From an uncultured Muribaculum sp. (GTDB lineage: Bacteria > Bacteroidota > Bacteroidia > Bacteroidales > Muribaculaceae), in assembly GCA_910578835.1 (NCBI GenBank), contig CAJTSK010000023.1, forward strand, positions 1-40,066: a stretch of DNA of 40,066 nt. Direction: 5' to 3'. The translations under genes and the position numbers were made by a program. The notes beneath the pieces are model-generated. The model saw nothing but the letters and a program-made list of their open reading frames with translations. It had not been told where the DNA came from and searched no databases. Positions 8,672-17,200 of the stretch are shown piece by piece (positions within the stretch are counted from its first letter, which is position 1; the number at the start of each line of letters is the position of its first letter).

Positions 8672-10237
8672 ATGAAGAATTTTACCTACCGCTCTCACGA
8701 CGAGAAGGAAAACATAGAAGAGATACTGCGGCAACGCAAGCGCAAGGTCAACCGCCAGCAGATAGTAGCGGCGACAGTGCTGGGTGTGATTTTAATCATA
8801 CTCGGGCTTTATGTAGGCAGAAAGGTCGTCTACTCCGACTTTGACGGCTATATTCATGTCGACGCCAACCAGATAAGGACGCCTTTTGACATATTTCTCG
8901 ACAGCCTCTATGTAGAGACCGGAGATATCGTGTTGCCGGGCGACACGCTTTACTCTTACTTCATGATGGATATCATGACCGAGCAGGCAAATATCAACAC
9001 CGAGCCTACCATCGTGGCCCGCAACCGCGACCTGACCATACGCCACAACAGCCTGCTTGCCGAGATAGAGGTGCAGAAAGTGAGGATAGCCGAGCTGCGC
9101 AAGCAGATTTCGCTCGAAAACCACAATATCCAGTTTGGTCTAAGCGACAACTCTCACCGCATGGATCTCGAACGCATGCTCAACGAGGCGCTCGCCATGC
9201 TGAAGGCCATGCAGACAGAAGCCGGCATGATAGGCGGACTGCGCCGCTCTACCGACCCTGCCGCCAGAGGCATCCACGGCGCGACAAACGGCACCCAGAT
9301 ATTTGATAACATACGTGCCCGCTCCGTTCAGGCGGCGCGGCGCTTCAGGCTTGCCACCGACTCGGCAATCATAGTCAACATCGTGGCTCCCGACCGCATG
9401 GTGTTTTTCGAGAAAGAGCTGCTCATGACCGCTCAACACCTCAACCTTACCGACAACAACCTCCACGTGGTCGCCTACATCCCGCCGGATAAAATCCATA
9501 ACATCACCTACAACTCCCTTGCGGAAATTGTGGTAAATGAAAATCTCTCTTTTGACGCCCATGTGTCAATCATAGGCATGCGCACAGAAGAGATTCCCGA
9601 AAACCTGCGCAGCTACTTCACCAAGAAGAATACCGCGCTCATTGCCAAGCTCGACATCGACTACGACCAGCGGATACCGTTCTGGAGCGTCGCCTCCGGA
9701 CTCCCCGTGACCATCAGGATAAAGAACCTCGACACATGGAAGAGTGACTCACCAAGCAATTACCTCTGGGTGACTACAGGCGCAGGTGTCAGCGACGAGT
9801 CGCTTGTCGACTACCAGAACCGCCGTCGCCACTACAGCGTGATTGAGCGTCGCATCGAAGAGCAACGTGCCGACTCTATCAAGCAAGCCCGCAAGCAGCA
9901 GCGCGCCGACTCGATAGCCGCGCTCAAGGAAGCCAAGGACAGCCTCGCGAGGGCTGAAAACGAGCGTCGTGCCCTTGCCGAAGACTCGGCGAAGGTGTTC
10001 TACATCATCACCAACGTGTATCAGGCAGAACATCACGCCAACAGCAGGGCTAATGAATTGCGCGACATGGCGTTGTTCCAGTGCGGCACGCTTAACCGCA
10101 GCGGAAAGTGGTATGTATACGCCGCGAAATATGCCACAAGAGAAGAAGCGGCAGCCGAATTAAAGACCATTTCGAGAACCCAGCGCGAATTCCGCGATGC
10201 ATGGATACTCGATTCAAGAAAGCCGGAAAAGAAATGA
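8672..10237 (+). CDS. Membrane-fusion (HlyD/Alg44-like) protein with a SPOR-like C-terminus
   Basis: The protein has 521 residues. A charged cytoplasmic start of 30 residues is followed by one transmembrane helix (31-48). A half-lipoyl segment comes next (SDFDGYIHVDANQIRTPFDG-like, about 55-95, with VETGDIVLPGD typical of HlyD adaptors), then a coiled-coil hairpin (120-200) and a second beta-rich part (230-360). The region 385-440 is a Lys/Arg/Gln/Ala-rich helix with repeats of the form QRADSI. The last 80 residues (VFYIITNVYQAE...WYVYAAKYATREEAAAELKTI) look like a SPOR/peptidoglycan-binding fold. The layout parallels Alg44 of alginate secretion without the PilZ domain. It should bridge the inner-membrane synthase and the outer-membrane protein. 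It overlaps the next gene by four bases (ATGA). Confidence 0.72.
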   Translation: MKNFTYRSHDEKENIEEILRQRKRKVNRQQIVAATVLGVILIILGLYVGRKVVYSDFDGYIHVDANQIRTPFDIFLDSLYVETGDIVLPGDTLYSYFMMDIMTEQANINTEPTIVARNRDLTIRHNSLLAEIEVQKVRIAELRKQISLENHNIQFGLSDNSHRMDLERMLNEALAMLKAMQTEAGMIGGLRRSTDPAARGIHGATNGTQIFDNIRARSVQAARRFRLATDSAIIVNIVAPDRMVFFEKELLMTAQHLNLTDNNLHVVAYIPPDKIHNITYNSLAEIVVNENLSFDAHVSIIGMRTEEIPENLRSYFTKKNTALIAKLDIDYDQRIPFWSVASGLPVTIRIKNLDTWKSDSPSNYLWVTTGAGVSDESLVDYQNRRRHYSVIERRIEEQRADSIKQARKQQRADSIAALKEAKDSLARAENERRALAEDSAKVFYIITNVYQAEHHANSRANELRDMALFQCGTLNRSGKWYVYAAKYATREEAAAELKTISRTQREFRDAWILDSRKPEKK

Positions 10238-11667
10238 TTACAAGAAATCGAATAAACGAAAAATACCAGATTATCACCAATTTCAGCCGACGCAAGATAT
10301 TGGTGATAAACGACGTGCTCGATGTCGACCGCACTCCCGAACTGGATTTCGAGGATTTCGACGCCATGTTTATCAACGTGATTAATCCTCTCTACGACTA
10401 TACGCGCCTCGCCATACGCCTTGCATCGCCGCTGCTCTCTGAAAAGTGCAGGTTCAAGCCGCTGTTTGTGACCCAGCGACTGCAGGGATGGCTCGGTGAA
10501 GCGGAGATTATCGTCGACGGATACGCTTCTTCACCCACCGACCGCGACCTCGCGCAGACCATCGACGAGATTTACGGCTCGATGCGCCGGCTTAACTTCC
10601 TGCTCGGTACAGAGCCGGTGGTGACCCACGCCGAGGAGATGTTCAGGCTTGTGCGCTATGCCATCTCCCGCGGACGGTTCACATTCAGCTCCGAGCCGGT
10701 AAGAGGTATGAGCATCGGTTATATGGCTCTTTACAACTACACCATGTGGTACACCGGACAGGAGCGCATGGCAGCACAGGAGCGCGAGTTTTTCCACTCC
10801 GAGATGCAACGACTCGGCTACATCCGCCACAGCAGGTTTATCGACAGGATACACGAGTGTCCCCACTGCGGCAGCAGCCACCTCTTCTTCTTCGAAACCT
10901 GCCCAAAATGCAACAGTTCCGACCTGCGCCAGCAGTCGGTGATCCACCATTTCCGCTGCGCCAACGTGTCGCCGGAGTCGACCTACCGCTGGGACGGCGA
11001 GCTGCGATGCCCCAAGTGTCATGTATTGCTTCGCCATATCGGCGTAGACTACGACAAGCCGTCGGCAATCTACACCTGCAACCAGTGTGAAGAGTCATTC
11101 ATGTACCCCGACATGCGTGTGCTATGCTCTTCATGCAAGCGCAACCTGCAGACCGACGAGCTGCTGTCACGCGACGTGTATGAATATGAGCTTACCCCCG
11201 ACGGCATCCACGCCTTTGCCGGCAACGATGTCATCCACACCATAAGCCAGGCGGGATTCTTCGGCTACACCTCGACACGCAACTTCATGGACTATGTGCG
11301 TCAGTTCTCTACAGCCACCAACAATCATGACGAAGTACTGATTGTCACCCGTTTCTATGTATTTGACCCCAACGCCGACGAAGGTCCGTCGCTTGACGCA
11401 CGACCGCCAATCGTGCAGGCGATGGCGCGATTCTTCAACTACAAGAGCGCCATATGGGGTAACAACTATTACTTCATGAACCGTGTGCGCGAAGGCGAGA
11501 TAGGCCGCCAGCAAAGCAAGATGGAATATGAGCTGAAAGCCGAGCTTAACGACTACAAGCAACTCCACGACGGATTTCAGTTTGAGCTGGTGGAAACCTA
11601 TATCTACCATCCCGACACCGACCCGGAGACATTTGTAAGACGACTCGAAGAGTCACGCAACAAGTAA
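10234..11667 (+). CDS. Cysteine-rich metal-binding protein, TackOD1-like, with a receiver-like N-terminus
   Basis: The ATG at 10234 overlaps the previous stop as ATGA and gives 477 residues; the upstream in-frame extension lies inside the previous gene. No signal peptide or membrane segment is seen, so it is cytoplasmic. Residues 1-150 alternate strands and helices (KILVIND, FDAMFINV, FKPLFVTQ, AEIIVDGYA) like a degenerate response-regulator receiver. Residues 205-305 hold five CxxC pairs (209/212, 223/226, 259/262, 282/285, 298/301) plus a conserved HHFRC and LRHIGVDYDKPS, which I recognise as similar to the TackOD1 metal-binding domain. The C-terminal 150 residues may be a worn GGDEF-like fold without its active motif. 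Placement between the fusion protein and the synthase suggests control of polymer production. Function is not established. Confidence 0.7.
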   Translation: MITRNRINEKYQIITNFSRRKILVINDVLDVDRTPELDFEDFDAMFINVINPLYDYTRLAIRLASPLLSEKCRFKPLFVTQRLQGWLGEAEIIVDGYASSPTDRDLAQTIDEIYGSMRRLNFLLGTEPVVTHAEEMFRLVRYAISRGRFTFSSEPVRGMSIGYMALYNYTMWYTGQERMAAQEREFFHSEMQRLGYIRHSRFIDRIHECPHCGSSHLFFFETCPKCNSSDLRQQSVIHHFRCANVSPESTYRWDGELRCPKCHVLLRHIGVDYDKPSAIYTCNQCEESFMYPDMRVLCSSCKRNLQTDELLSRDVYEYELTPDGIHAFAGNDVIHTISQAGFFGYTSTRNFMDYVRQFSTATNNHDEVLIVTRFYVFDPNADEGPSLDARPPIVQAMARFFNYKSAIWGNNYYFMNRVREGEIGRQQSKMEYELKAELNDYKQLHDGFQFELVETYIYHPDTDPETFVRRLEESRNK

Positions 11668-11742
11668 TACCGACACACACATTAATATATATAGCAAATA
11701 AGTACCGACTGTTAAAACCCAACCTACTGACACGACAACCTG

Positions 11743-13089
11743 ATGATAGAGACTTTTTTCAAAGGATTGCTTTACGATATATTCGAGCTGCTTAACGGCA
11801 TAATGGTGTGCTTTTCCACCAATTTGTCGTGGGAAGTGGCGCTCTCTACCTTCTGGTTTCTCTTCATAATCGAGTTTCCGCGCTACTATCTGCTTGACAT
11901 CATCACGGCAATACGCCACGTGTTTCTCCACAAATCGCTCCGCCGCCGCGACATCGTGGCGCGCAACCTTCTATATACCGAGATGCCCCTGGTGTCGATA
12001 CTCGCACCGGGCAAAAATGAAGGGCGCCACATATATAAACTCGTAGAGTCGCTGCGCGAACAGACTTACCAAAACTTTGAGATAATCATCGTGGACGACG
12101 GCTCCGACGATGCCACCCCGGTGATATGCAACGACCTGCAGCGTGCCGGCTATATCACCAAGTTTTTCCGCCTCAACCTCGGAGGTGGCAAGGCGTGCGC
12201 CGCTAATTTCGCGGCATCACACGCCTCAGGCAAATACATCATTCATCTTGACGCCGACAGTTCGCTCGACCGCGATGCGATAGAAAAAATACTCATCCCC
12301 TTCTATTTTGACCGCAACATCAAGGGTGTGGGAGGGTGCATAAAGGTGCGCAACGCCCACGAGTCGCTCTGCTCCACCCTTCAGGCTCTCGAATATCTCA
12401 AGACTATCATGGTAGGGCGCATGGGCTCCAACATGCTCGGCATATACCACATCATCTCCGGAGCATTCGGCGCTTTCGAGACAGAGGCTATACGCGAGGT
12501 AGGCTGCTGGGACATCGGTCCGGGTCTTGACGGCGACATCACCCAGAAGCTGCGCAAGGCGGGATACAAGGTATGGTTTGCCAACGATGCCGTGTGCATG
12601 ACCAATGTGCCTACTTCCTGGGCAAAGCTCTTCAAGCAGCGCAAACGCTGGTCGAAGTCGCTCGTGCGTTTCCGCATACGCAAGCACAGCGACATCCTCT
12701 GGAGCGACCGCAACTTCTCATTTCTCAACATGTTTTCCAATCTTGAAAACATCGTCTACGACTTCGCGTTCAACTATGTATGGTTCTTCTACATCATAAT
12801 GCTCTTTTTCATGAATGTCGACAGGCTGTGGGAAATCATAGTCATCGGCTATCTTATAAGAATGGCTTTTGCCATAATAGCATTCGGGGTAATACTCATC
12901 ATCACAGAGCGTCCGCGTGAAGAAGCAAAATTATTCCCCTATGTATTTGTGACCACATTTTACACCGGATATTTTCTCCGTATAACCCGCCTTATAGCCC
13001 ACACTTCCGAGCTATTCTTCTATTCATCGTATAAAGATGCATGGAATCCGAAAAAGACATCGGCAGTGGCGCGGGCAGAAGGATTATAA
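11743..13089 (+). CDS. Processive GT2 glycosyltransferase (polysaccharide synthase)
   Basis: The 448-residue membrane enzyme is of the hyaluronan/cellulose/alginate synthase kind. A transmembrane helix at about 33-52 precedes the GT-A domain. Its motifs are VDDGSDD (D118/D119), the metal-binding DAD (170-172), the acceptor-site aspartates in GLDGD (263, 265) and QRKRW (299-303), the signature of processive enzymes. Three further helices follow (about 339-358, 363-388, 397-415). It would polymerise a UDP- or GDP-sugar and pass the chain through the inner membrane. A PilZ domain is absent. The next gene makes a uronic-type sugar nucleotide, a likely donor. Gaps of 75 and 51 bp to its neighbours are compatible with one operon. 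Confidence 0.85.
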   Translation: MIETFFKGLLYDIFELLNGIMVCFSTNLSWEVALSTFWFLFIIEFPRYYLLDIITAIRHVFLHKSLRRRDIVARNLLYTEMPLVSILAPGKNEGRHIYKLVESLREQTYQNFEIIIVDDGSDDATPVICNDLQRAGYITKFFRLNLGGGKACAANFAASHASGKYIIHLDADSSLDRDAIEKILIPFYFDRNIKGVGGCIKVRNAHESLCSTLQALEYLKTIMVGRMGSNMLGIYHIISGAFGAFETEAIREVGCWDIGPGLDGDITQKLRKAGYKVWFANDAVCMTNVPTSWAKLFKQRKRWSKSLVRFRIRKHSDILWSDRNFSFLNMFSNLENIVYDFAFNYVWFFYIIMLFFMNVDRLWEIIVIGYLIRMAFAIIAFGVILIITERPREEAKLFPYVFVTTFYTGYFLRITRLIAHTSELFFYSSYKDAWNPKKTSAVARAEGL

Positions 13090-13111
13090 GTATCTATATT
13101 TCAACATGTTA

Positions 13112-13120
13112 CCCCCCCCC
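13112..13120. repeat. Run of nine C between synthase and dehydrogenase genes
   Basis: An uninterrupted C9 tract lies 20 bp before the start codon of the nucleotide-sugar dehydrogenase. In this AT-biased spacer it stands out. Such tracts are prone to slippage and could change spacing or translation of the downstream gene. Confidence 0.6.
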
Positions 13121-13140
13121 ATTTTTAAACACCGCCAACA

Positions 13141-14427
13141 ATGAATAACAAAGTCCTTAACTCAAAAATCGCAGTCCTCGGTCTTGGATATGTAGGACTC
13201 CCGCTTGCATGCATGTTTGCCGGTCGATACAGAGTCACAGGGCTTGACATCAATGCAACACGAGTCAACAACCTAAACAACGGCAATGACACTAACGGGG
13301 ATCTCGCTGACGGAACTCTCAGCGCAGCTCTCTCCAACGGGCTAAAATTCACCTGCTCGCTCGACGACATACGCGACTGCAACGTCTATATAGTCACCGT
13401 GCCTACTCCCGTCGACAGTTTCAACCGCCCCGACCTAAGCCCCCTGATTAACGCAAGCAAAGAGATAGGCACCGTACTCTCCCCCGGTGACATAGTAATC
13501 TACGAGTCGACCGTATATCCGGGCACTACCGAAGAGGAGTGTGTGCCGATACTCGAAAAGGAGTCAGGGCTGACCTTTAACCGCGACTTCTATGTAGGGT
13601 ATTCTCCGGAACGCGTAAACCCCGGCGATTACACGCGCCCTGTCCACAAGATATGCAAGATTGTATCTGGCTCGACTCCGGAAACTGCTGAATATGTCGA
13701 GTGCCTGTACAAATCGGTGCTCGACGCGCCCACCCATCGCGCATCAAGCATAAAGGTAGCCGAAGCCGCTAAAATCCTCGAAAACACCCAGCGCGACGTG
13801 GAGATAGCCCTAATCAACGAAGCCGCCAAAATATTCAACGCCCTTGGCATCGACACCAACGACGTGATTGAGGCGGCATCTACCAAATGGAATTTCCAGA
13901 AAATCCACCCGGGACTCGTCGGCGGACACTGCATCGGAGTCGACCCCTACTATCTCATACACAAGGCTCACGCCCACGGAGTGACACCGCGCCTGATGAC
14001 CGAAGCCCGCAGCATCAACGACAGCATGTCGCGCTATGTGGCAAAACGCGCCGAGTCACTGCTCGCCTCCAAGGGAGCCGCAATCGACACCAGCCGGATA
14101 TTGCTGCTCGGATTTACATTTAAGGAAAATTGCCGCGACATACGCAACACCAAGGTAATCGACATATACCGGGAGCTGAAAGAGCGCGGAGCGGAAGTGG
14201 ACGTTTACGACCCATACATCGAGCCGGAGATAGTAAAAAAGGCCTACGGCATCGACGCGACAGGCTCTGAAAATGAAATTTCCGAAAAAAATTATAACTT
14301 AATCATTCAATGTGTCTGTCATACGGTATTTAACGATATGGAGCTTAAAAAATATCTCAAAAATAGCGGCGCAATCTACGATTTAAAAGGAAACTTGAAT
14401 CGTGAGCTTGTCGACGAGCGACTTTGA
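13141..14427 (+). CDS. UDP-N-acetyl-hexosamine / UDP-glucose family nucleotide-sugar dehydrogenase
   Basis: The 428-residue enzyme has the three-part fold of the UDP-sugar 6-dehydrogenases. It starts with a Rossmann fingerprint VLGLGYVGLPLA (about 12-23). The middle domain carries VIYESTVYPGTTEEEC and the catalytic cysteine in GGHCIGVDPYY (C264). The C-terminal NAD-dependent domain contains LLLGFTFKENCRDIRNTKV. The YPGTTEE and VKAAEAAKILENTQRD-type segments are closer to the TviB/WbpA (UDP-GalNAc/ManNAc) branch than to plain UDP-glucose dehydrogenase. It oxidises C6 to a uronic acid at the expense of two NAD+. As the last gene of the cluster it probably supplies the precursor to the GT2 synthase, in the way AlgD does for alginate. 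Confidence 0.88.
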   Translation: MNNKVLNSKIAVLGLGYVGLPLACMFAGRYRVTGLDINATRVNNLNNGNDTNGDLADGTLSAALSNGLKFTCSLDDIRDCNVYIVTVPTPVDSFNRPDLSPLINASKEIGTVLSPGDIVIYESTVYPGTTEEECVPILEKESGLTFNRDFYVGYSPERVNPGDYTRPVHKICKIVSGSTPETAEYVECLYKSVLDAPTHRASSIKVAEAAKILENTQRDVEIALINEAAKIFNALGIDTNDVIEAASTKWNFQKIHPGLVGGHCIGVDPYYLIHKAHAHGVTPRLMTEARSINDSMSRYVAKRAESLLASKGAAIDTSRILLLGFTFKENCRDIRNTKVIDIYRELKERGAEVDVYDPYIEPEIVKKAYGIDATGSENEISEKNYNLIIQCVCHTVFNDMELKKYLKNSGAIYDLKGNLNRELVDERL

Positions 14428-14498
14428 AAATATACAATAACCCCCTCCTCCGTAAATGTTAAAATAGCAAGCCAACTCACTAATTAGCAACCGAATAT

Positions 14499-14529
14499 TT
14501 TGTCACATTAAATATAATTTGTATATTTG
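14499..14529 (+). promoter_or_regulatory. Perfect consensus promoter of the surface lipoprotein gene
   Basis: TTTG (14499-14502), a spacer of exactly 19 nt and TATATTTG (14522-14529) match the Bacteroidetes consensus at every fixed position. Transcription would start near 14536, giving an AT-rich leader of about 84 nt. High expression is expected. Confidence 0.8.
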
Positions 14530-14619
14530 CAAAATAATGTTACCAACATTGCAAAAGTGATATAGCAACAAACAACAATTAACATTCATACCAATCTAAC
14601 ATTCTAATCTAAATCAAGG

Positions 14620-17034
14620 ATGAAAAAGACTAACCTGATTTTACCGGGACTCTCCCGCAAAAGCGCGTTCAAGTGTGGAATATTCGCGCTCGCGCTCGTG
14701 ACCATGACCGGCTGTAAGGACGACGCCCCCGGCGAAGGCGGTGTCGGCTCAGAAGTTCTTGAGACTGTGGAAGGCTTGGACCTCTCAGTGCTCACCAACC
14801 CTAACTTAGCCAAGACCTATTACAACTCACATCTTGCACTTGGTAGCCGTGCAGGAGCAAATGAAGTGCCCGAATTCCCCGGAATGCCCGCTATTCCGTC
14901 AGCCGACGAACTCGCGGCAATGAATTCTGTAGACGCAAGTTCTAACTTCTATTATTATCAAAATTACACTGGCACCCCTAATTTCTATGTCAAGGGTGAT
15001 GTAGTACTTGACCAACTGTCAACTGAAGTTAAAGTAGTAGATCCGACAGACCGGCAAACCAAGCCAATAGAAGGTACTGTTAAATATTACATTGACGGCA
15101 AGGTCAAAATCAATGGTATAGGTGGCAACGGCGACCTCCAGATGGAGATTCACATCCTTAATGGCGGTCAATTGGAATGCGGCTCTAACATCCCTGCCAA
15201 TACAACTCTCTACATCCACAACGGAGGTAAGATTGTACGCGCCGGAAACGAAAATTACATTGACATCCTTGGCGATGTTATCACTGACGCCGACCTGGTT
15301 CTTGACGGTATCGACATCAAGACTCAGGGTAATTTCTACACCACCGGTAAACTTCATGGAAAGACTATTACCTTAATCGGTGCTGAAATCTATGCAGGTT
15401 GCGCTGTTACAGCTGAGGAAACCGTATACCTTACCGGTAACAACTCAATCGTATCTACCGGCTATGTATCAGCTCCCGTAATCGAGCTTGCAGGCAACGA
15501 GCCTCTTAATATCGTATTGCGCGACGGCGGATACCTTCTCGCAACCGAGCAGCTGCGCCTTAAAGACGTAGGCAACGTTTTCGTTCTTGCTGAAGATGGC
15601 GACTACGCAATGGTAGAAACCGACGTACTTGACGTTAACAACAAAAACCTTGAAGGCTCATTCTACAACGTAGCAATCAAGTATAACACACAGATCGGAA
15701 CGCAGGAAATGGGTGCTGACGAAACTTCAGTAACACTCTTTTTCAACGAGACTTGTGATGTAAACGCGGAGATTGAATACACTATCGTTGATGGTGATGA
15801 CTGCGCACCCAAGGTAGTAGAAGGTCCGAAAGACCCGACCCCCGATCCCGATCCGGATCCCGAACTTGAAAACATCGGTAGCGTAGAGCCCGACGAACAC
15901 GCTCACCCCATTTCAGCCACCTCTATCTTCACTGTAGGCAAGGACGCTTACCTCTCTTGGCACACCCAGGGCGCAGGCTTCCACGGCTGTATCGAGCACC
16001 TCACTGTCGACAACGGTACTGTAACCCTCAACTCTTACCTTGAGACTGCACCCACCAACGACACTTACGGAGCTATCGACTTCAACCACGTCATCTACGA
16101 CAACGGCAAGATATTTGTAGCCGGTGACCATCCCAAGAAGGGCGGTATCCTCGGCTGGATCAACTGTGACGGCGGCACATTCCCCACCGGCAACACTGCA
16201 ACCCTCAACCTTATCACCCTTTACAAGGAGCAGTATGTAGTAAATGGCGACACTCTCTACAGCAACGGCGGTTCAGGCAACTGCATCATCCGCAACGGCG
16301 AATACTATCAGACTGCATCAGTCGCAGGCTTCGAGACATTCAACGTAGCTGACTTCACCGAAGCAAGCTGGAAGCTCAAATCAATCGCCAAACTTCCTTC
16401 TTGGAGCTTTGACCCCTCACTCTCTGAGGCTCCCGCCAATCCTTGGGAACGTGACGGCTCACGCACCGGCAAGCACATCGCAACCGACGGTTCAAAGGTT
16501 GTCATGCTGACCCTCATCAACCGTGACAATGCTGCAAACACTGCAAACGCATCAATAAAGGTATTCAACGCCACCGATGTAAACTACGAAAACGAAGTAG
16601 CTTCTTACGTAGTGGAAGATGTACTCCTCTCACCGGTTGACGGAAAGGATGTAATCGCAATCGAAGGCAGCGACATCTGGGTATGTCTCGGACAAGGCGG
16701 TGTCAAGCACCTCACCCTCGCCGGCAACACCCTTACCGAAGTAGCTTCATTCCGTCTTGCCGACAAGAGCAAGGAAGAGCTCAAGGGCTGGCAAATGAGC
16801 ACCAAGGAAGCAGCAGCAGCTTGCGCCAACGGTCTCGCTGTTGACAACAACTATGTATATATCGCCCACGGTGGTGCAGGTCTTATCGTACTTAAGAAGA
16901 ATGACCTTTCATACGTGACCCGCACACGCTACACCGGCGGTAACTCGGCAAACTACATCTCTCTCAACGCCGACGGATATATCTACGTAGCTTACGGAAA
17001 GAGCAAAGTACAGGTTTACGCCTGGAAGAAATAA
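14620..17034 (+). CDS. Large surface-exposed lipoprotein, beta-helix-like N-half and propeller-like C-half
   Basis: This is an 804-residue lipoprotein. The signal ends in the lipobox MTGC (C32), and the next residues KDD fit the K-(D/E)2 export signal known for surface lipoproteins in Bacteroidetes. Residues about 115-330 contain short repeats rich in N, G and D (for example HILNGGQLECGS, YIHNGGKIV, ITLIGAEIYAGCAV), typical of right-handed beta-helices or bactofilin-like folds. A Pro/Asp linker (DPTPDPDPDPE, near 405) leads to a second half with repeated SIFTVGKDAYLS-, NNYVYIAHGG- and DGYIYVAYGK-like strands, as in LVIVD/beta-propeller proteins. It has its own strong promoter and terminator. 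I do not recognise a specific function. A role in adhesion or glycan binding is possible but unproven. Confidence 0.75.
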   Translation: MKKTNLILPGLSRKSAFKCGIFALALVTMTGCKDDAPGEGGVGSEVLETVEGLDLSVLTNPNLAKTYYNSHLALGSRAGANEVPEFPGMPAIPSADELAAMNSVDASSNFYYYQNYTGTPNFYVKGDVVLDQLSTEVKVVDPTDRQTKPIEGTVKYYIDGKVKINGIGGNGDLQMEIHILNGGQLECGSNIPANTTLYIHNGGKIVRAGNENYIDILGDVITDADLVLDGIDIKTQGNFYTTGKLHGKTITLIGAEIYAGCAVTAEETVYLTGNNSIVSTGYVSAPVIELAGNEPLNIVLRDGGYLLATEQLRLKDVGNVFVLAEDGDYAMVETDVLDVNNKNLEGSFYNVAIKYNTQIGTQEMGADETSVTLFFNETCDVNAEIEYTIVDGDDCAPKVVEGPKDPTPDPDPDPELENIGSVEPDEHAHPISATSIFTVGKDAYLSWHTQGAGFHGCIEHLTVDNGTVTLNSYLETAPTNDTYGAIDFNHVIYDNGKIFVAGDHPKKGGILGWINCDGGTFPTGNTATLNLITLYKEQYVVNGDTLYSNGGSGNCIIRNGEYYQTASVAGFETFNVADFTEASWKLKSIAKLPSWSFDPSLSEAPANPWERDGSRTGKHIATDGSKVVMLTLINRDNAANTANASIKVFNATDVNYENEVASYVVEDVLLSPVDGKDVIAIEGSDIWVCLGQGGVKHLTLAGNTLTEVASFRLADKSKEELKGWQMSTKEAAAACANGLAVDNNYVYIAHGGAGLIVLKKNDLSYVTRTRYTGGNSANYISLNADGYIYVAYGKSKVQVYAWKK

Positions 17035-17055
17035 TACCCCTAAGGTATTTCCTCA

Positions 17056-17088
17056 AAAGAGTGACCCGGCATGGGTCACTCTTTTTTT
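17056..17088 (+). terminator. Rho-independent terminator of the lipoprotein gene
   Basis: AAAGAGTGACCC (17056-17067) pairs perfectly with GGGTCACTCTTT (17073-17084) over a five-base loop, followed by a T-run. It lies 22 bp after the stop codon. Confidence 0.9.
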
Positions 17089-17147
17089 ATGCCGTAAAAC
17101 ATATTGGCATTTTTAAAGAAACATAGCTGAATAGTCGCAAAATTTAT

Positions 17148-17155
17148 TAACTTTG
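17148..17155 (+). promoter_or_regulatory. -7 box for the hybrid sensor kinase gene
   Basis: TAACTTTG fits TAnnTTTG and lies 46 bp before the ATG at 17201. The TTG start at 17153 would overlap this box, which favours 17201. No good -33 box is seen. Confidence 0.5.
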
Positions 17156-17200
17156 CACAAATCCAATCAATCTATAGTAAATATTTTACACCCTATATTC

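Noticed and set aside
15840..15873. GATCC/CCCGAT repeat resembling a satellite or CRISPR-like repeat
   Set aside because: It is the coding sequence of the Pro/Asp linker in the lipoprotein; no spacers or further units exist.
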